Origin: Clostridia bacterium
GTDB taxonomy: Bacteria > Bacillota > Clostridia > Oscillospirales > UBA644
Direction: 5' to 3'
Assembly (NCBI GenBank): GCA_017621705.1
Contig: JAGASR010000039.1
Coordinates: 60,165-124,164, forward strand
Length of the DNA: 64,000 nt
In this document: piece after piece, positions 24,405-33,477 of the stretch
Position numbering within the stretch: position 1 is the stretch's first letter
Layout: each line of letters starts with the position of its first letter
Notes under the pieces: model-generated
The model's database searches: none
The model's input: the letters and a program-made list of their open reading frames with translations, nothing else
What the model was told of the DNA's origin: nothing
Translations under genes and position numbers: made by a program

Positions 24405-25568
24405 TTATGCGGTTGTTTTTTGCGAAATCTCTTTGTTTTTGGTTTCTATAAATTCCTTAACCATCATGGCATAGTCTTTATTTTTGATAACGAAAGGGTC
24501 GTAATATTTCAGACCGTCTTTGTTAAGTATATAGTTTATTACATATACTGCTCGGTCGGAATCGGGCTTTAAGTGAGAGGGTTTGGGGTTGAAAGGTATT
24601 TGATCTATAGAAAATCCGATTTTTTCACTTAATTCTTCCCTTGTGAGTTTGTCTAACTCGGAAAATGCCTGCCAACACATCCAACTATAGCAAGAGTCGA
24701 TAGACGGATCGGAGTCCTTTCCGTTATTTAATGGGCTTTGAGGGTTTGATATGAGGTTTTGGATAACAGGAATACTGATAGTTCCGTAAGCATAATTTTT
24801 GAATCTGAGCTGAAGAAGCTGTGCGTTACGTTTATCGCTTTCGGGAATCGTGATTTTAGAAACCTGAGCCGAACCGTAGTCTTGTTTGTATTGAGAAATA
24901 AATCGAGATAAATCTTGTACGTATTCTTCGAAATCATTTGTGTTGTGCACAGGATAGCCCGAAAGATCGGCATAATAGAGACCTTTTTGGTGGCATAAAA
25001 AACCTCTTATAGCCGTTATATGTTCTTTATCCGGAGACGGCTTGGTAAGAAGACTGTAATATCTTCCGTTATATTTAGGTAACAATAATAAAGGGACGCC
25101 TATCTGTTTCTGAATATCAAACTCGGACACGTATTGTAACCGGATTATTTCGTCTCTACACATATTTCTATAACAGCCGTCCATAGATTGAAGAGATATA
25201 CAATCTTTATGTCTGGCTCTTTTTTCATTCAGCTCATCTATACATTCCTGATCAACTTTGGGATAGCCGCAGGAAATAAAGCCGTCTTGATCCGGCTTTG
25301 GCTGCGAAGCCTTGTCTTCTATAGAAGAACATATTGCATACACAACAAATACGAATATTGCTAATAAAATAAGGATCATGGATACGATCCCGACTATTGC
25401 TGCCGTTTCGTCTCCGTCACTCGCCGCGCTATCTAAAAACACAAGGAAAACATTTACAGCAACAAAGATTATCCCGGGGAGGATCAAGTCTTTTGTGAAA
25501 ACATGCTCTTCCTTGTGTAATTTATAGATAATATATACTATGCCGATTAAAACCCAAACAAAAGCCAT
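24405..25568 (-). CDS. Membrane-anchored hypothetical protein (387 aa)
   Basis: Not recognised. Three transmembrane helices lie in the first 80 residues (MAFVWVLIGIVYIIYKLHKE, then two more). A large cytoplasmic-like domain with many Cys follows. The N-terminus closely resembles that of the 36197-36442 protein, suggesting a shared anchor. The ATG at 25568 follows CTGGAGG. A strong terminator follows, so it closes a transcription unit. Confidence 0.7.
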   Translation of the reverse strand: MAFVWVLIGIVYIIYKLHKEEHVFTKDLILPGIIFVAVNVFLVFLDSAASDGDETAAIVGIVSMILILLAIFVFVVYAICSSIEDKASQPKPDQDGFISCGYPKVDQECIDELNEKRARHKDCISLQSMDGCYRNMCRDEIIRLQYVSEFDIQKQIGVPLLLLPKYNGRYYSLLTKPSPDKEHITAIRGFLCHQKGLYYADLSGYPVHNTNDFEEYVQDLSRFISQYKQDYGSAQVSKITIPESDKRNAQLLQLRFKNYAYGTISIPVIQNLISNPQSPLNNGKDSDPSIDSCYSWMCWQAFSELDKLTREELSEKIGFSIDQIPFNPKPSHLKPDSDRAVYVINYILNKDGLKYYDPFVIKNKDYAMMVKEFIETKNKEISQKTTA

Positions 25569-25667
25569 GATATTCCTCCAGATTAAGTGATTATATTTCA
25601 ATTATAGCATAAAATTCTTTGTTTTTCAAGAGATTTCGGGGTGTTTTTAAAATATGAAACTGTTATT

Positions 25668-26189
25668 TTATAGACTATCTTTGTACTCGGTAAAATACCA
25701 AATGAGTTCGTCTTTGAATTCCTCGATAGCGGCTTTTGCGGTTTCTTTGGTGTCGAAATAGATTGAGCCCAAATTTTGATGTACTTGGTTATCATAAGTA
25801 TATAATGCTTTATCTTGATGATCATAATAGATCGAATGTTTGTATGTATGAGGGATAGTCCAATCCAACTCTTTCTCTCTATGCTTAACCGCAAATCTTC
25901 TCAACTTACGCATAAGAGTATCAGCTCTTCCGTTGTTTTGTGCTACGGTTTTGTCAGAATAGTAGTTAGCGATATCATAGAACGTATCATCAGTCGGGTC
26001 GCCAGCATCATCATCTATCTCAACTTCGCCATTCCACCCCACGTAGTAGTAATCTTTGTTATAATCAACTCTCTCATACCCCGTCTTTTTGGACTTTTCC
26101 GAGGCTTCAATAAGCTTTTTAATCTCCTCTTCGGGGATCTCAAGTTTGATTTCTTTCCCGTTAACTTCAAGAATTGCAGATACTTTCAT
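25668..26189 (-). CDS. Conserved hypothetical phage protein (173 aa)
   Basis: Acidic N-terminus with LEIPEEEIKKLIE, then a domain ending in FDTKETAKAAIEEFKDELIWYF, a pattern common in Firmicutes phage early proteins. Function unknown. The stop of rtcB overlaps its ATG by 4 bases. Confidence 0.7.
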   Translation of the reverse strand: MKVSAILEVNGKEIKLEIPEEEIKKLIEASEKSKKTGYERVDYNKDYYYVGWNGEVEIDDDAGDPTDDTFYDIANYYSDKTVAQNNGRADTLMRKLRRFAVKHREKELDWTIPHTYKHSIYYDHQDKALYTYDNQVHQNLGSIYFDTKETAKAAIEEFKDELIWYFTEYKDSL

Positions 26190-27373
26190 ATATTATCCTC
26201 CTTTGGATTGGTTTCGGATGCTTTAAAATTAAATATAGGAATAAGCCTATTTAACACATCTACGGTGGGCTCTATACATTCCATAATCTCTTCGTAGTCT
26301 TTGTACGCAAAGGGAGCTTCGTCAAGAGTGCTTTGATTGATACAGGTGGAATATATGCCTTTCATCTGAGATTGATATTCTTCGACGGTAAAAACTCGTT
26401 TTGCTTCGGAACGAGAATATAACCTTCCCGCTCCATGGGGCGCAGAATAATTCCACTCAGCATTTCCCTTGCCTTTACACAGAAGCAAACCGTCTCTCAT
26501 ATTTAACGGTATAACAAGAAGTTCATTCTTCTGGGCCGAAATTGCTCCCTTTCTTAAAATCATGTGATTGGTATCGATATAATTATGAATGGACGATATA
26601 TGATCCTCAATACTTCCGTCCATAGAAGATACGATTTTCCTAAGAATCTCAAGTCTGTTATCGTTCGCAAATTTCTGCATTATCGAAACGTCGTGAAGAT
26701 ATGAACGCATATCTTCTCCGGTTAAGAAGCACAGTTCTTTGTTAACGTGGAACTTATTATTTTTAAGCCAAGACTCTCTCAACGTTGGTTCAATCTCTTT
26801 TATTTTTTCTTTTAGAAGCTCGCGGTTATAATCGGCGATTCGTTTCTCTGCAAGATTCTGATAATATTCCGCAACCTTATATCCGATGTTGCGACTTCCG
26901 CTATGAACCGATAACCAACCGTCAGCATAGGCTTCTATGAAATGATTTCCTCCGCCGAGAGTGCCAAGAGAAGTTTTTGCCTTATCTTTTACTTCCTTTT
27001 TAAGATAATCCCAACAATACAGATCTTCGAAATTCCATGGTTTTTCTTCGCCGTGGGTCTCTGCTCCGAACGGGATATATTTTCTTATCACAGAGTCAAG
27101 TTCTTCAAACCTATGAGAAAAATCGATGTCTGTTTTTACTAAATCGACACCGCAACCGATATCAACACCAACAAGGTTCGGGCATACTTTATCTGATATT
27201 AACATGGTTGTTCCGATGACACATCCTGCTCCTGCATGACAGTCCGGCATAATTCGTATATGTGCATTTTCTCCGAGCGGAGAATTTGCCATTTGATATA
27301 TCTGAGATATTGCATCCTGTTCTACGGTTTTAGCGTAGATCTCTATATCTCCGTACTTAGAATTCAGTATCAT
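26186..27373 (-). CDS. rtcB: RtcB-type RNA-splicing ligase
   Basis: GTP- and Mn-dependent ligase joining RNA 2',3'-cyclic phosphate or 3'-phosphate ends to 5'-OH ends. 395 residues with MPDCHAGAGCVIG, VGVDIGCGVDL, GTLGGGNHF, SVHSGSRNIGY and PHGAGRLYSR, including the metal-binding Cys/His and the guanylylated-His region. In a phage context it may repair tRNAs or other RNAs cut by host anticodon nucleases or RNase toxins; that role is inferred. RBS GGAGGCT. Confidence 0.93.
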   Translation of the reverse strand: MILNSKYGDIEIYAKTVEQDAISQIYQMANSPLGENAHIRIMPDCHAGAGCVIGTTMLISDKVCPNLVGVDIGCGVDLVKTDIDFSHRFEELDSVIRKYIPFGAETHGEEKPWNFEDLYCWDYLKKEVKDKAKTSLGTLGGGNHFIEAYADGWLSVHSGSRNIGYKVAEYYQNLAEKRIADYNRELLKEKIKEIEPTLRESWLKNNKFHVNKELCFLTGEDMRSYLHDVSIMQKFANDNRLEILRKIVSSMDGSIEDHISSIHNYIDTNHMILRKGAISAQKNELLVIPLNMRDGLLLCKGKGNAEWNYSAPHGAGRLYSRSEAKRVFTVEEYQSQMKGIYSTCINQSTLDEAPFAYKDYEEIMECIEPTVDVLNRLIPIFNFKASETNPKEDNI

Positions 27374-27375
27374 TT

Positions 27376-27708
27376 TTAGCCTCCTTCTGTTTCCTTTTCT
27401 TTTTCGAAAACCCCGAACGTTTTATAAAGCTCCGACCGACACTCGTTTACCGTTTCATCGATAATTCTTTTAATGCGTTCATCGGGGTTGCCGAACCATT
27501 TTTGTTTAAACTTTGCTTTTGCTTTTAGATACGTTTCTTCACTTGAGTCGGAACAAGAGTACCAATCGAACTGGTGGATAAGATCGAGAACATCCCACAC
27601 AAGAGCCGAGATCTCTTTATCTTCAAAAACATTTGAGGGTCTGTCAGTCCACCCGAATATCTCGGATTTCAGGGTGCCGTCCATATAATTAAATCTTCCG
27701 CCGGACAT
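27376..27708 (-). CDS. Hypothetical phage protein (110 aa)
   Basis: Starts MSGGRFNYMDGTL, an N-terminus frequent in phage early proteins. Helical, acidic; function unknown. RBS GGAGGTAAAG. Two bases separate it from rtcB. Confidence 0.65.
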   Translation of the reverse strand: MSGGRFNYMDGTLKSEIFGWTDRPSNVFEDKEISALVWDVLDLIHQFDWYSCSDSSEETYLKAKAKFKQKWFGNPDERIKRIIDETVNECRSELYKTFGVFEKEKETEGG

Positions 27709-28029
27709 TTACTTTACCTCCATTTTATTTAAGATATTATCAATAAATTCACAAACCTCACGAGGGTTTACGCTAAAAGGGGTTAACTCCTTCTTAATCT
27801 GTTCCCCAACTTCTTTGATCGCCTCGTTTTTTAAGTTTTTTATAAACTCCAAAAACGAAACATAACCCCAACCGTCGCCTTTATACATGTTTAATCTCTT
27901 ATTCTCTTCGGTCAATCTTTGATTTTCCGCCTTGAGATTATCGATATATTCAAAAATTTCTTCGTTGATCTGAGCATGACAACCGCTACAGTATGACAAA
28001 GCTTCTTTGAGTTCTTCGTAGGTCAACAT
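27709..28029 (-). CDS. Coiled-coil phage protein (106 aa)
   Basis: Starts MLTYEELKEALSYCSGC. A coiled coil spans residues 25-46 (IDNLKAENQRLTEENKRL). Function unknown. Strong RBS AGGAGG. Directly abuts its neighbours. Confidence 0.65.
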   Translation of the reverse strand: MLTYEELKEALSYCSGCHAQINEEIFEYIDNLKAENQRLTEENKRLNMYKGDGWGYVSFLEFIKNLKNEAIKEVGEQIKKELTPFSVNPREVCEFIDNILNKMEVK

Positions 28030-28455
28030 TTACGTAGCCTCCTTTTTCTTACTTAATAATCTTCCGTGTTTGGATTCTTCAACTCTTAACTCTTGAGGCG
28101 AAAAGCCCTTTGCGACACATTCATAACCGTCTGCAAATCGGAAGCGGCAGAAAGCGTCTCCTATGGGTTTTCCGTAGCCGCAGTAATGATCCGGAAAGCT
28201 AAACGGTATCTTTTCTCCCACAGCGTCTTTGCATAAACAGGCAATAAGATTACAATCAACATCTTGGGCATATTCGCAATCTTTACATCGGGTAATTCTG
28301 ACAAGATCTTCACCCGGTTTGTGACAATGAAGCAGTTGCATCGCAAAAACTATTGATAACATTTCGGGCTCGGTGACTTGCTCCGCAAAATCGCTACCAA
28401 GTATCTTTTTGTGTAGGCTATTGAGGCTCTGAATTATTGTATCTATTCTATACAT
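28030..28455 (-). CDS. Cys-rich phage protein (141 aa)
   Basis: ATG 28455 is preferred because AAAGGAG lies upstream. A Cys cluster (CKDCEYAQDVDCN, CLCKD, then CGYG, CRF) in the second half suggests metal binding. Function unknown. It overlaps the upstream gene by 8 bases. Confidence 0.65.
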   Translation of the reverse strand: MYRIDTIIQSLNSLHKKILGSDFAEQVTEPEMLSIVFAMQLLHCHKPGEDLVRITRCKDCEYAQDVDCNLIACLCKDAVGEKIPFSFPDHYCGYGKPIGDAFCRFRFADGYECVAKGFSPQELRVEESKHGRLLSKKKEAT

Positions 28456-28789
28456 CGGTATCTCCTTTCGATTTAAACTCTTCAAGGCAACGGAGTATTT
28501 CGTTATGAAGCCAATCACAATCTCCGTGTGGATTAGAGGGCGAGCAGTAGAGATAAGCTCTCTGTAACAAACTCCAATTATCTATCAGGTGATAATAAAC
28601 AACCTCTGCGAATTTTTCGAGCTCGGGGGAAATATCGGCAGCAGGAAGACGTTCTATATCCTTGAATGCTATTTTGAGCCCTCTCCCTACGAATTTATTT
28701 TCTTCTTCGGAACACATCGGTGACTCAAATTCCAATTCTTCTATCAGTTCGTCGAGAGCTACTTTTCGACTTATGTAATCATTATTCAT
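28448..28789 (-). CDS. Hypothetical phage protein (113 aa)
   Basis: Starts MNNDYISRKVALDELIEELE, a phage-type N-terminus. Acidic and helical; two Cys in YLYCSPSNPHGDCDW. Function unknown. RBS ACGGAG. Confidence 0.6.
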   Translation of the reverse strand: MNNDYISRKVALDELIEELEFESPMCSEEENKFVGRGLKIAFKDIERLPAADISPELEKFAEVVYYHLIDNWSLLQRAYLYCSPSNPHGDCDWLHNEILRCLEEFKSKGDTDV

Positions 28790-29040
28790 TTTTTCTCCGT
28801 TTCTGGTTCTCCATTGATTATTTGGAAAAACTCTTCTATATTAAATTCTGTCTGAGAACCGGGCAAATCTCCCTTGTCGGTAAGATAATCATTCCATTCT
28901 TTCGAACAGACAACTCCAAGGATTCCTTTTTCCGGGACCCAAAAGACCCTTGCGTTAGGGATCTCGGTCGCCGAATCATAGTTAGACAGAAAAACTTTTA
29001 ATTTTTCCGGGGTTCCGCAAAGCGTTTTTGATACAACCAT
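28786..29040 (-). CDS. Hypothetical phage protein (84 aa)
   Basis: Not recognised. Alpha/beta protein without motifs. RBS AGGAGGTTTTTAA shows the element's typical leader. The stop overlaps the next ATG. Confidence 0.6.
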   Translation of the reverse strand: MVVSKTLCGTPEKLKVFLSNYDSATEIPNARVFWVPEKGILGVVCSKEWNDYLTDKGDLPGSQTEFNIEEFFQIINGEPETEKK

Positions 29041-29091
29041 TTAAAAACCTCCTGTTTATAAAAACCTCGTTTTATTAACATTTTTGACCCC

Positions 29092-29526
29092 TCAAAATGC
29101 GGTGTATACCGTATCGCAATATTCGCATTTTGCGGTTTTGTAATCGTGAGAGAAAACTAAAGGCGCTCCGCAATTTTTACAGTTTGTCGGGATAGGTTTT
29201 CCGAGGTTATCCGGTTCTGATTCGTCTTCGGAAAGCTTTGTCCAAACACCATTCGAAAAAATAAATGCTCGACGAGTATCTGAAAGAATTGCGACCGTAC
29301 CTTCTTTACAGTTTGTAAGATTGCTAAAGCCTACAGAATCTGTGCGAATTACGGCTAAGCTCGGGACGTTCCCGAAACAGCATTCCTCTTTATCGGTAGT
29401 GTCTGCTAAATTAGACATAGCATTATCAATCTCCTTTATTTGTTTTAATAAACCGCCGCTCACTGTTTTTATTACCGGAAGTATAAAAGCTACGAGAATC
29501 GGGATGATAAATATTATAACTTCCAT
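29092..29526 (-). CDS. Membrane-anchored zinc-ribbon protein (144 aa)
   Basis: An N-terminal transmembrane helix (MEVIIFIIPILVAFILPVIK), a central beta domain, and a C-terminal zinc ribbon CKNCGAPL...CEYCDTVY. ATG 29526 is chosen because CGGAGG lies upstream. Function unknown; the ribbon probably faces the cytoplasm. Confidence 0.7.
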   Translation of the reverse strand: MEVIIFIIPILVAFILPVIKTVSGGLLKQIKEIDNAMSNLADTTDKEECCFGNVPSLAVIRTDSVGFSNLTNCKEGTVAILSDTRRAFIFSNGVWTKLSEDESEPDNLGKPIPTNCKNCGAPLVFSHDYKTAKCEYCDTVYTAF

Positions 29527-29544
29527 GATAACCTCCGTATGCAT

Positions 29545-29895
29545 TTATTCCGAAGCGGGGGCCTTATCCTTAATGATAAATATTTCTCCGTCCTGACCGA
29601 CGAGTTCGTAGTGTTTGTGAAATTCTGTCATGCTGACGTTATCATCAATGATAACTTTATATTTATATTGACCTGTTGGCTCGGCATTTGCATTGTAAAC
29701 AATAGTGCCTGATATTGCCGCAACTATGAGTCCAAAAACAACTACCAGGGTGCTTGTAGCTGCATCATAATCACAACAAACAAGTATAATTGCGGCTACA
29801 GCACTAATAAGGAACATAATTATACACACTATCACTCCTAAATCGCCGTCGCTCATTATGGGTTCTTGAGATAAAACTTGAATACCTTCTATCAT
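29545..29895 (-). CDS. Two-helix membrane protein, paralogue of 32285-32656 (116 aa)
   Basis: Two transmembrane helices (about 15-65), then a soluble tail (KVIIDDNVSMTEFHKHYELV) that matches KVLISDEVSMNEFLEHYEIV in the 32285-32656 protein. Function unknown. RBS GAGGTTTTTAAA. The duplication suggests a working pair or family within the element. Confidence 0.7.
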   Translation of the reverse strand: MIEGIQVLSQEPIMSDGDLGVIVCIIMFLISAVAAIILVCCDYDAATSTLVVVFGLIVAAISGTIVYNANAEPTGQYKYKVIIDDNVSMTEFHKHYELVGQDGEIFIIKDKAPASE

Positions 29896-29907
29896 TTTAA
29901 AAACCTC

Positions 29908-30288
29908 TTACGTCTTTGAGTTGCCGATATATGAGAGGTTGTCCTCGCAATCGGATCTGCTCAACAGCCTACGAAACTTTTCCAATATTTTTCGACGGGC
30001 TTTGAGCTTTTTATGAATGCTGTTTGCTTCTTTAAAAAGCTCGGGATCTTCAGAGCGGTCTACAGATACATAGTCTAGAGCGAACGCATCTTCGAGATCC
30101 TGCTGTTCCTGAAATAAATTTTCGAACATTTTCATCCTCCTTTTTGTGATCGAATCTTTAATAATATCGCACCGATTTAAAAACCGTACCAGAACTTTTT
30201 GGTAAGGGCGTAGTTTGTATACATTTTCTATAAAGTAAACCGGATCTTTTTTATATTTACGAATTATAGATTCTAACTTATCGTCCAT
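29908..30288 (-). CDS. Hypothetical protein with terminase-like N-terminal segment (126 aa)
   Basis: The first 35 residues (KYKKDPVYFIENVYKLRPYQ) resemble the extreme N-terminus of some large terminase subunits, but the ATPase and nuclease domains are absent. The rest is an acidic/basic helical region. An internal ATG at 30129 follows AAAAGGAGG and could give a separate 73-residue protein in the same frame. Either a remnant fused to a small gene or an unrelated coincidence. Confidence 0.45.
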   Translation of the reverse strand: MDDKLESIIRKYKKDPVYFIENVYKLRPYQKVLVRFLNRCDIIKDSITKRRMKMFENLFQEQQDLEDAFALDYVSVDRSEDPELFKEANSIHKKLKARRKILEKFRRLLSRSDCEDNLSYIGNSKT

Positions 30289-30304
30289 TATTAACCAGCC
30301 TTTT

Positions 30305-30553
30305 TTATTCTGCGATAAGGACGACATTCTGAAGGTGGGTGTAATAATAACGTCCGTCGATCTTGATCTGGATTGAGTCGGAATCGTCGTATTCTTTCCA
30401 ACCCTCGACATGGCCTTCAATCTTTGTGCCGTCGGGGAGTGAGATTATTGCTCTGTCGAAAGTATAAACAGTATCAAGAATCTGTTTATTTCCGCAGGCG
30501 GTCGAAGCGAATACCGTTACGATAAGGATAATTGCGATCAGAAATTTTTTCAT
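30305..30553 (-). CDS. Small lipoprotein (82 aa)
   Basis: A lipoprotein signal (MKKFLIAIILIVTVFASTAC, lipobox STAC with C20) leads to a small beta domain. Probably anchored outside the membrane. Phage lipoproteins sometimes act in superinfection exclusion, but nothing specific is visible here. RBS AAAGGAGAC. Confidence 0.7.
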   Translation of the reverse strand: MKKFLIAIILIVTVFASTACGNKQILDTVYTFDRAIISLPDGTKIEGHVEGWKEYDDSDSIQIKIDGRYYYTHLQNVVLIAE

Positions 30554-30569
30554 ATGTAAGTCTCCTTTC

Positions 30570-30884
30570 TTATTGTTTACAAAATTCTTTGGTTAATTTA
30601 TAAAACTTCCCGTTATCCCGACGAGACATTTTACGAAGTTCATATTCGAGACATTCGGAGTCTTCTTTGGGACAGCTTATCATATAGTCCGGACGAAGAA
30701 TTCCTGTTATTCCGAGCCAACGTCCGTCGTAAAGATCGGCAGATCCCGGCGCATGATTTCCGACATGGTTATAAGGCGGTGAAAATTTAATGGTGGGGAT
30801 TTCGGATTTTAAGAGCCACGTCATCATGTGATGAGAATCGTAGTTAAACGATACGAGATAATAATTTCGTTTTCTCCAGTCCAT
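30570..30884 (-). CDS. Hypothetical phage protein (104 aa)
   Basis: Not recognised. Contains several His/Trp (YDSHHMMTWLL; PPYNHVGNHAPG). RBS AGGAGGTTTTC. Function unknown. Confidence 0.55.
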   Translation of the reverse strand: MDWRKRNYYLVSFNYDSHHMMTWLLKSEIPTIKFSPPYNHVGNHAPGSADLYDGRWLGITGILRPDYMISCPKEDSECLEYELRKMSRRDNGKFYKLTKEFCKQ

Positions 30885-30894
30885 TGAAAACCTC

Positions 30895-31329
30895 CTATTT
30901 AAGGATAAGTGAGAGTTTTTCGTACATGGTTAAATCGGTGCGGTCGGCCAAAATACTAGCTAATTCAGACTTTTGAAAATCCGTGCGTTCAGCAATATAA
31001 AAAGCAAGTTCGTCGCCATAAGCAAACGTTAATCTATCTTTCACAAATTTCTTCTCGGCTTTTTCAACACCATTTTCAATAGCGAACTCTTTGTATTCCA
31101 AAGGAAGATTTGCTATAGCGGTATCTTTAAAAACTTCATCAATGGAAAGCTCTTCAATAAAAATAATTGATTTTGCCACAAGCTTGTGGGGTCTGCTAAG
31201 TGGGTTCCAAAAGATCTTGTTTGAGGTTTGCTCTTCTACTTTTTCCTTTTCAACAAGTGCTTTAACTTTAAAAAATCTATTATTATTACATATGACTTTC
31301 GTTCTCTTCGGCAAAATTTTTACAACCAT
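30895..31329 (-). CDS. Hypothetical phage protein (144 aa)
   Basis: Not recognised. Basic N-terminal half, acidic C-terminal helices. No clear ribosome site at ATG 31329, and it overlaps the preceding gene by 44 bases, so the start is uncertain. Confidence 0.5.
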   Translation of the reverse strand: MVVKILPKRTKVICNNNRFFKVKALVEKEKVEEQTSNKIFWNPLSRPHKLVAKSIIFIEELSIDEVFKDTAIANLPLEYKEFAIENGVEKAEKKFVKDRLTFAYGDELAFYIAERTDFQKSELASILADRTDLTMYEKLSLILK

Positions 31330-31573
31330 TTTCGGCTATTTTACATTGTTGATGCCAATAATTAACTAAATTAACACCGTCATCATCATAGAGAATATCT
31401 TTCAACCTCTCAATCTCTGCCTTTAGGAAGTTGTTTTCGTCACAAAGTCTTTCAATATGGTCTGCGGCATCTGTTGCCATTGCGTTAATGTTAGTTTCAA
31501 AAGTTCTAACAAATTTTCCTTTGTACTTTTCAGCAACTGCTCTTAAAGCAATTACAATTTCGTTATCTGTCAT
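31286..31573 (-). CDS. Phage coiled-coil protein, MTDNEI type (95 aa)
   Basis: Starts MTDNEIVIALRAVAEKY, a phage N-terminal signature (LTDNEIIKALECC also occurs inside the upstream protein). A coiled coil spans residues 40-62. RBS GGAGCGAG lies in the end of the upstream gene. Function unknown. Confidence 0.6.
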   Translation of the reverse strand: MTDNEIVIALRAVAEKYKGKFVRTFETNINAMATDAADHIERLCDENNFLKAEIERLKDILYDDDGVNLVNYWHQQCKIAENGCKNFAEENESHM

Positions 31574-32285
31574 TTTCTCGCTCCATTTCTTTTACAAGGT
31601 TGTCGATATCACTAACCAAGACAGCTTCGTCCCAAAAATCGCCACCCCAATCACTTGATGACATTTTGCGTTTGTGATTTTTCAACTTCTTTGCAAACTC
31701 TTTTCGGGCTTCGGATTTGATTTGGTCTTTATAATACATTACGTCCGCTTTTTCAGCTCGCAGCGAATCTTCAATCTCATAAATATTTTTTAACTTCTTA
31801 TCAACTTCTTCGAGTTCGCCGTTCAAACCGTAGATTTCTTTGATTAATTCCCGCAACCTCTCAATCTCTGCCTTTTGGCGGTTGATAAGGTCAAGGGCGT
31901 TTTGCATAATATCTTGAACGGTAAATTTACAACTATCGGAAAGTTTACACTCCCAACAACCTGTATCAGCGCCCTTGCAACACTCCAATGCCTTTATAAT
32001 TTCGTTATCGGTAAGTCCATCGGCCTTTTTCTCTTTTTCTTCCTGCTTAAATTCTTCAATAGCCTGAATAATATCTTCTTTGGATTCAATAGAGCTGGAA
32101 TAATCTTCGAGCGCATTTAAAACTTCTTGGACATTAATATTTTTGACAATACACTCTTCTCCGTGAAACAAGATTTTACAATCATTATTATCGTTTAATG
32201 GGAGTATATATGTAAGTGTATCGTCCTGAAAACAAGGATCGACAAGATCTATACGTTTCCATTGGGGAGGTTCTTTAAAAAACAT
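31563..32285 (-). CDS. Phage protein with MTDNEI-like and coiled-coil regions (240 aa)
   Basis: The first 90 residues are acidic; then LTDNEIIKALECCKGA with a CWECKLSDSC Cys group; then coiled coils and a basic C-terminus ending with KRKMSSSDWGGDFWDEAVL. It looks like an N-terminal domain fused to the neighbouring MTDNEI family. ATG overlaps the previous stop (TAATG). Confidence 0.6.
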   Translation of the reverse strand: MFFKEPPQWKRIDLVDPCFQDDTLTYILPLNDNNDCKILFHGEECIVKNINVQEVLNALEDYSSSIESKEDIIQAIEEFKQEEKEKKADGLTDNEIIKALECCKGADTGCWECKLSDSCKFTVQDIMQNALDLINRQKAEIERLRELIKEIYGLNGELEEVDKKLKNIYEIEDSLRAEKADVMYYKDQIKSEARKEFAKKLKNHKRKMSSSDWGGDFWDEAVLVSDIDNLVKEMERENDR

Positions 32286-32656
32286 TATTCAACTTCCGTC
32301 CTTTCTTTTACGGTATATATTTTGCCTTCCTGATCGACGATCTCGTAGTGCTCCAAGAACTCATTCATAGAAACCTCGTCGGAGATAAGGACTTTATAGT
32401 GAGTTTCGTATACTTCGGGAGTCGAGCAGGTGTTACTCGCGAGAGCTCCTAAAAGTAAACCGAGTATAATACCTATACAAGTCCCAAAGAACATCCATTC
32501 AATCTCTGAATCTACGGCAGAAATTATTGTACCTATTATAAAGCCCATGAACATACATCCAAAAAACGCGATTATAAAGGGTTCTTCGTTAAACCCTCCG
32601 GAAATGAGAACTTCGGACGAGTATAAAATTTCTACACCGGGCATATTAAGATTCAT
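32285..32656 (-). CDS. Two-helix membrane protein, paralogue of 29545-29895 (123 aa)
   Basis: Two hydrophobic helices (about 25-78) and a soluble tail with SDEVSMNEFLEHYEIVDQ, matching the 29545-29895 protein. Function unknown. The start may be residue 5, which has better spacing from GAGAGG. Confidence 0.65.
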   Translation of the reverse strand: MNLNMPGVEILYSSEVLISGGFNEEPFIIAFFGCMFMGFIIGTIISAVDSEIEWMFFGTCIGIILGLLLGALASNTCSTPEVYETHYKVLISDEVSMNEFLEHYEIVDQEGKIYTVKERTEVE

Positions 32657-32984
32657 CCTCTCTATTATAATTTCCCTTTATATATTCATTGTAGCTTTCT
32701 GCGATAGCTGCGATCATTGTGTAAAACTGACAAACACAGAGAAAAGGCAGCTGAACATGTCCTTTTAAATTCTCGAATTCTTCTTTAAATCTGCAAACCT
32801 TACTGTGGGAACAAATACTGCATTCTTGTTTTGCCAGATCTGCAGGTTGGGATTTCTGTTTTAATTGAGGTTCTATCGTACCCTGATATCCACAACGCGA
32901 GCCGCAGTCACATTTATTTTCTGTATCCCTATAATCACACACACCAAAGTATTCTGGGCGAAAGCAGTAGTATTTATCCGTCAT
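32646..32984 (-). CDS. Cys-rich hypothetical phage protein (112 aa)
   Basis: Ten Cys, including CDCGSRC and CSICSHSKVC, suggest one or two metal sites. Function unknown. RBS AGGGGGTA. Confidence 0.6.
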   Translation of the reverse strand: MTDKYYCFRPEYFGVCDYRDTENKCDCGSRCGYQGTIEPQLKQKSQPADLAKQECSICSHSKVCRFKEEFENLKGHVQLPFLCVCQFYTMIAAIAESYNEYIKGNYNREDES

Positions 32985-32997
32985 AACGTACCCCCTA

Positions 32998-33417
32998 TTA
33001 CTTCCCCATAAAGCTCTGGATATATTCGAAGACTGCGAGTTCTGGAAAACAGATCGACTGGACGAGATGATAAGTATTTACACAAAGACCAATAGCGCCC
33101 GCGATACCAATGATGACGAATATTATTATTCCTCCAATATACAAGGTTGCTCTATATTCATGTTCATCTTCATCATAACTATCAAGTTTAGGTAACTTCT
33201 GTGCTGATATTGAAAATATAATAATACCGACTATCAAACCAACAAGACTAAGAGCTACAAAAAATACATTTTCTGCTATGCACCATCGAGCTATTCTTTC
33301 CATAAGAGTCTGAGCTAATGGTAAAACATTTTCCGCGCTCCAATCTATTGCGATGCCGAATTTCTGACCGAGATATTCGATGACCTGAATTATCTGGTCT
33401 GCTACTGTTGTTTGCAT
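32998..33417 (-). CDS. Multi-pass membrane protein (139 aa)
   Basis: Two clear transmembrane helices (FFVALSLVGLIVGIIIF and GGIIIFVIIGIAGAIGL) with a charged loop between. Function unknown. RBS AAAAGGAG. Confidence 0.65.
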   Translation of the reverse strand: MQTTVADQIIQVIEYLGQKFGIAIDWSAENVLPLAQTLMERIARWCIAENVFFVALSLVGLIVGIIIFSISAQKLPKLDSYDEDEHEYRATLYIGGIIIFVIIGIAGAIGLCVNTYHLVQSICFPELAVFEYIQSFMGK

Positions 33418-33477
33418 ATTTAAAACTCCTTTTTTATTGAATATAATGAGTATTTTCGGATATCAGAGTAATGCGGC

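Noticed and set aside
30288..30420. N-terminal extension of the terminase-like frame
   Set aside because: It overlaps the lipoprotein gene antisense-frame start region and has no RBS; ATG 30288 is better.
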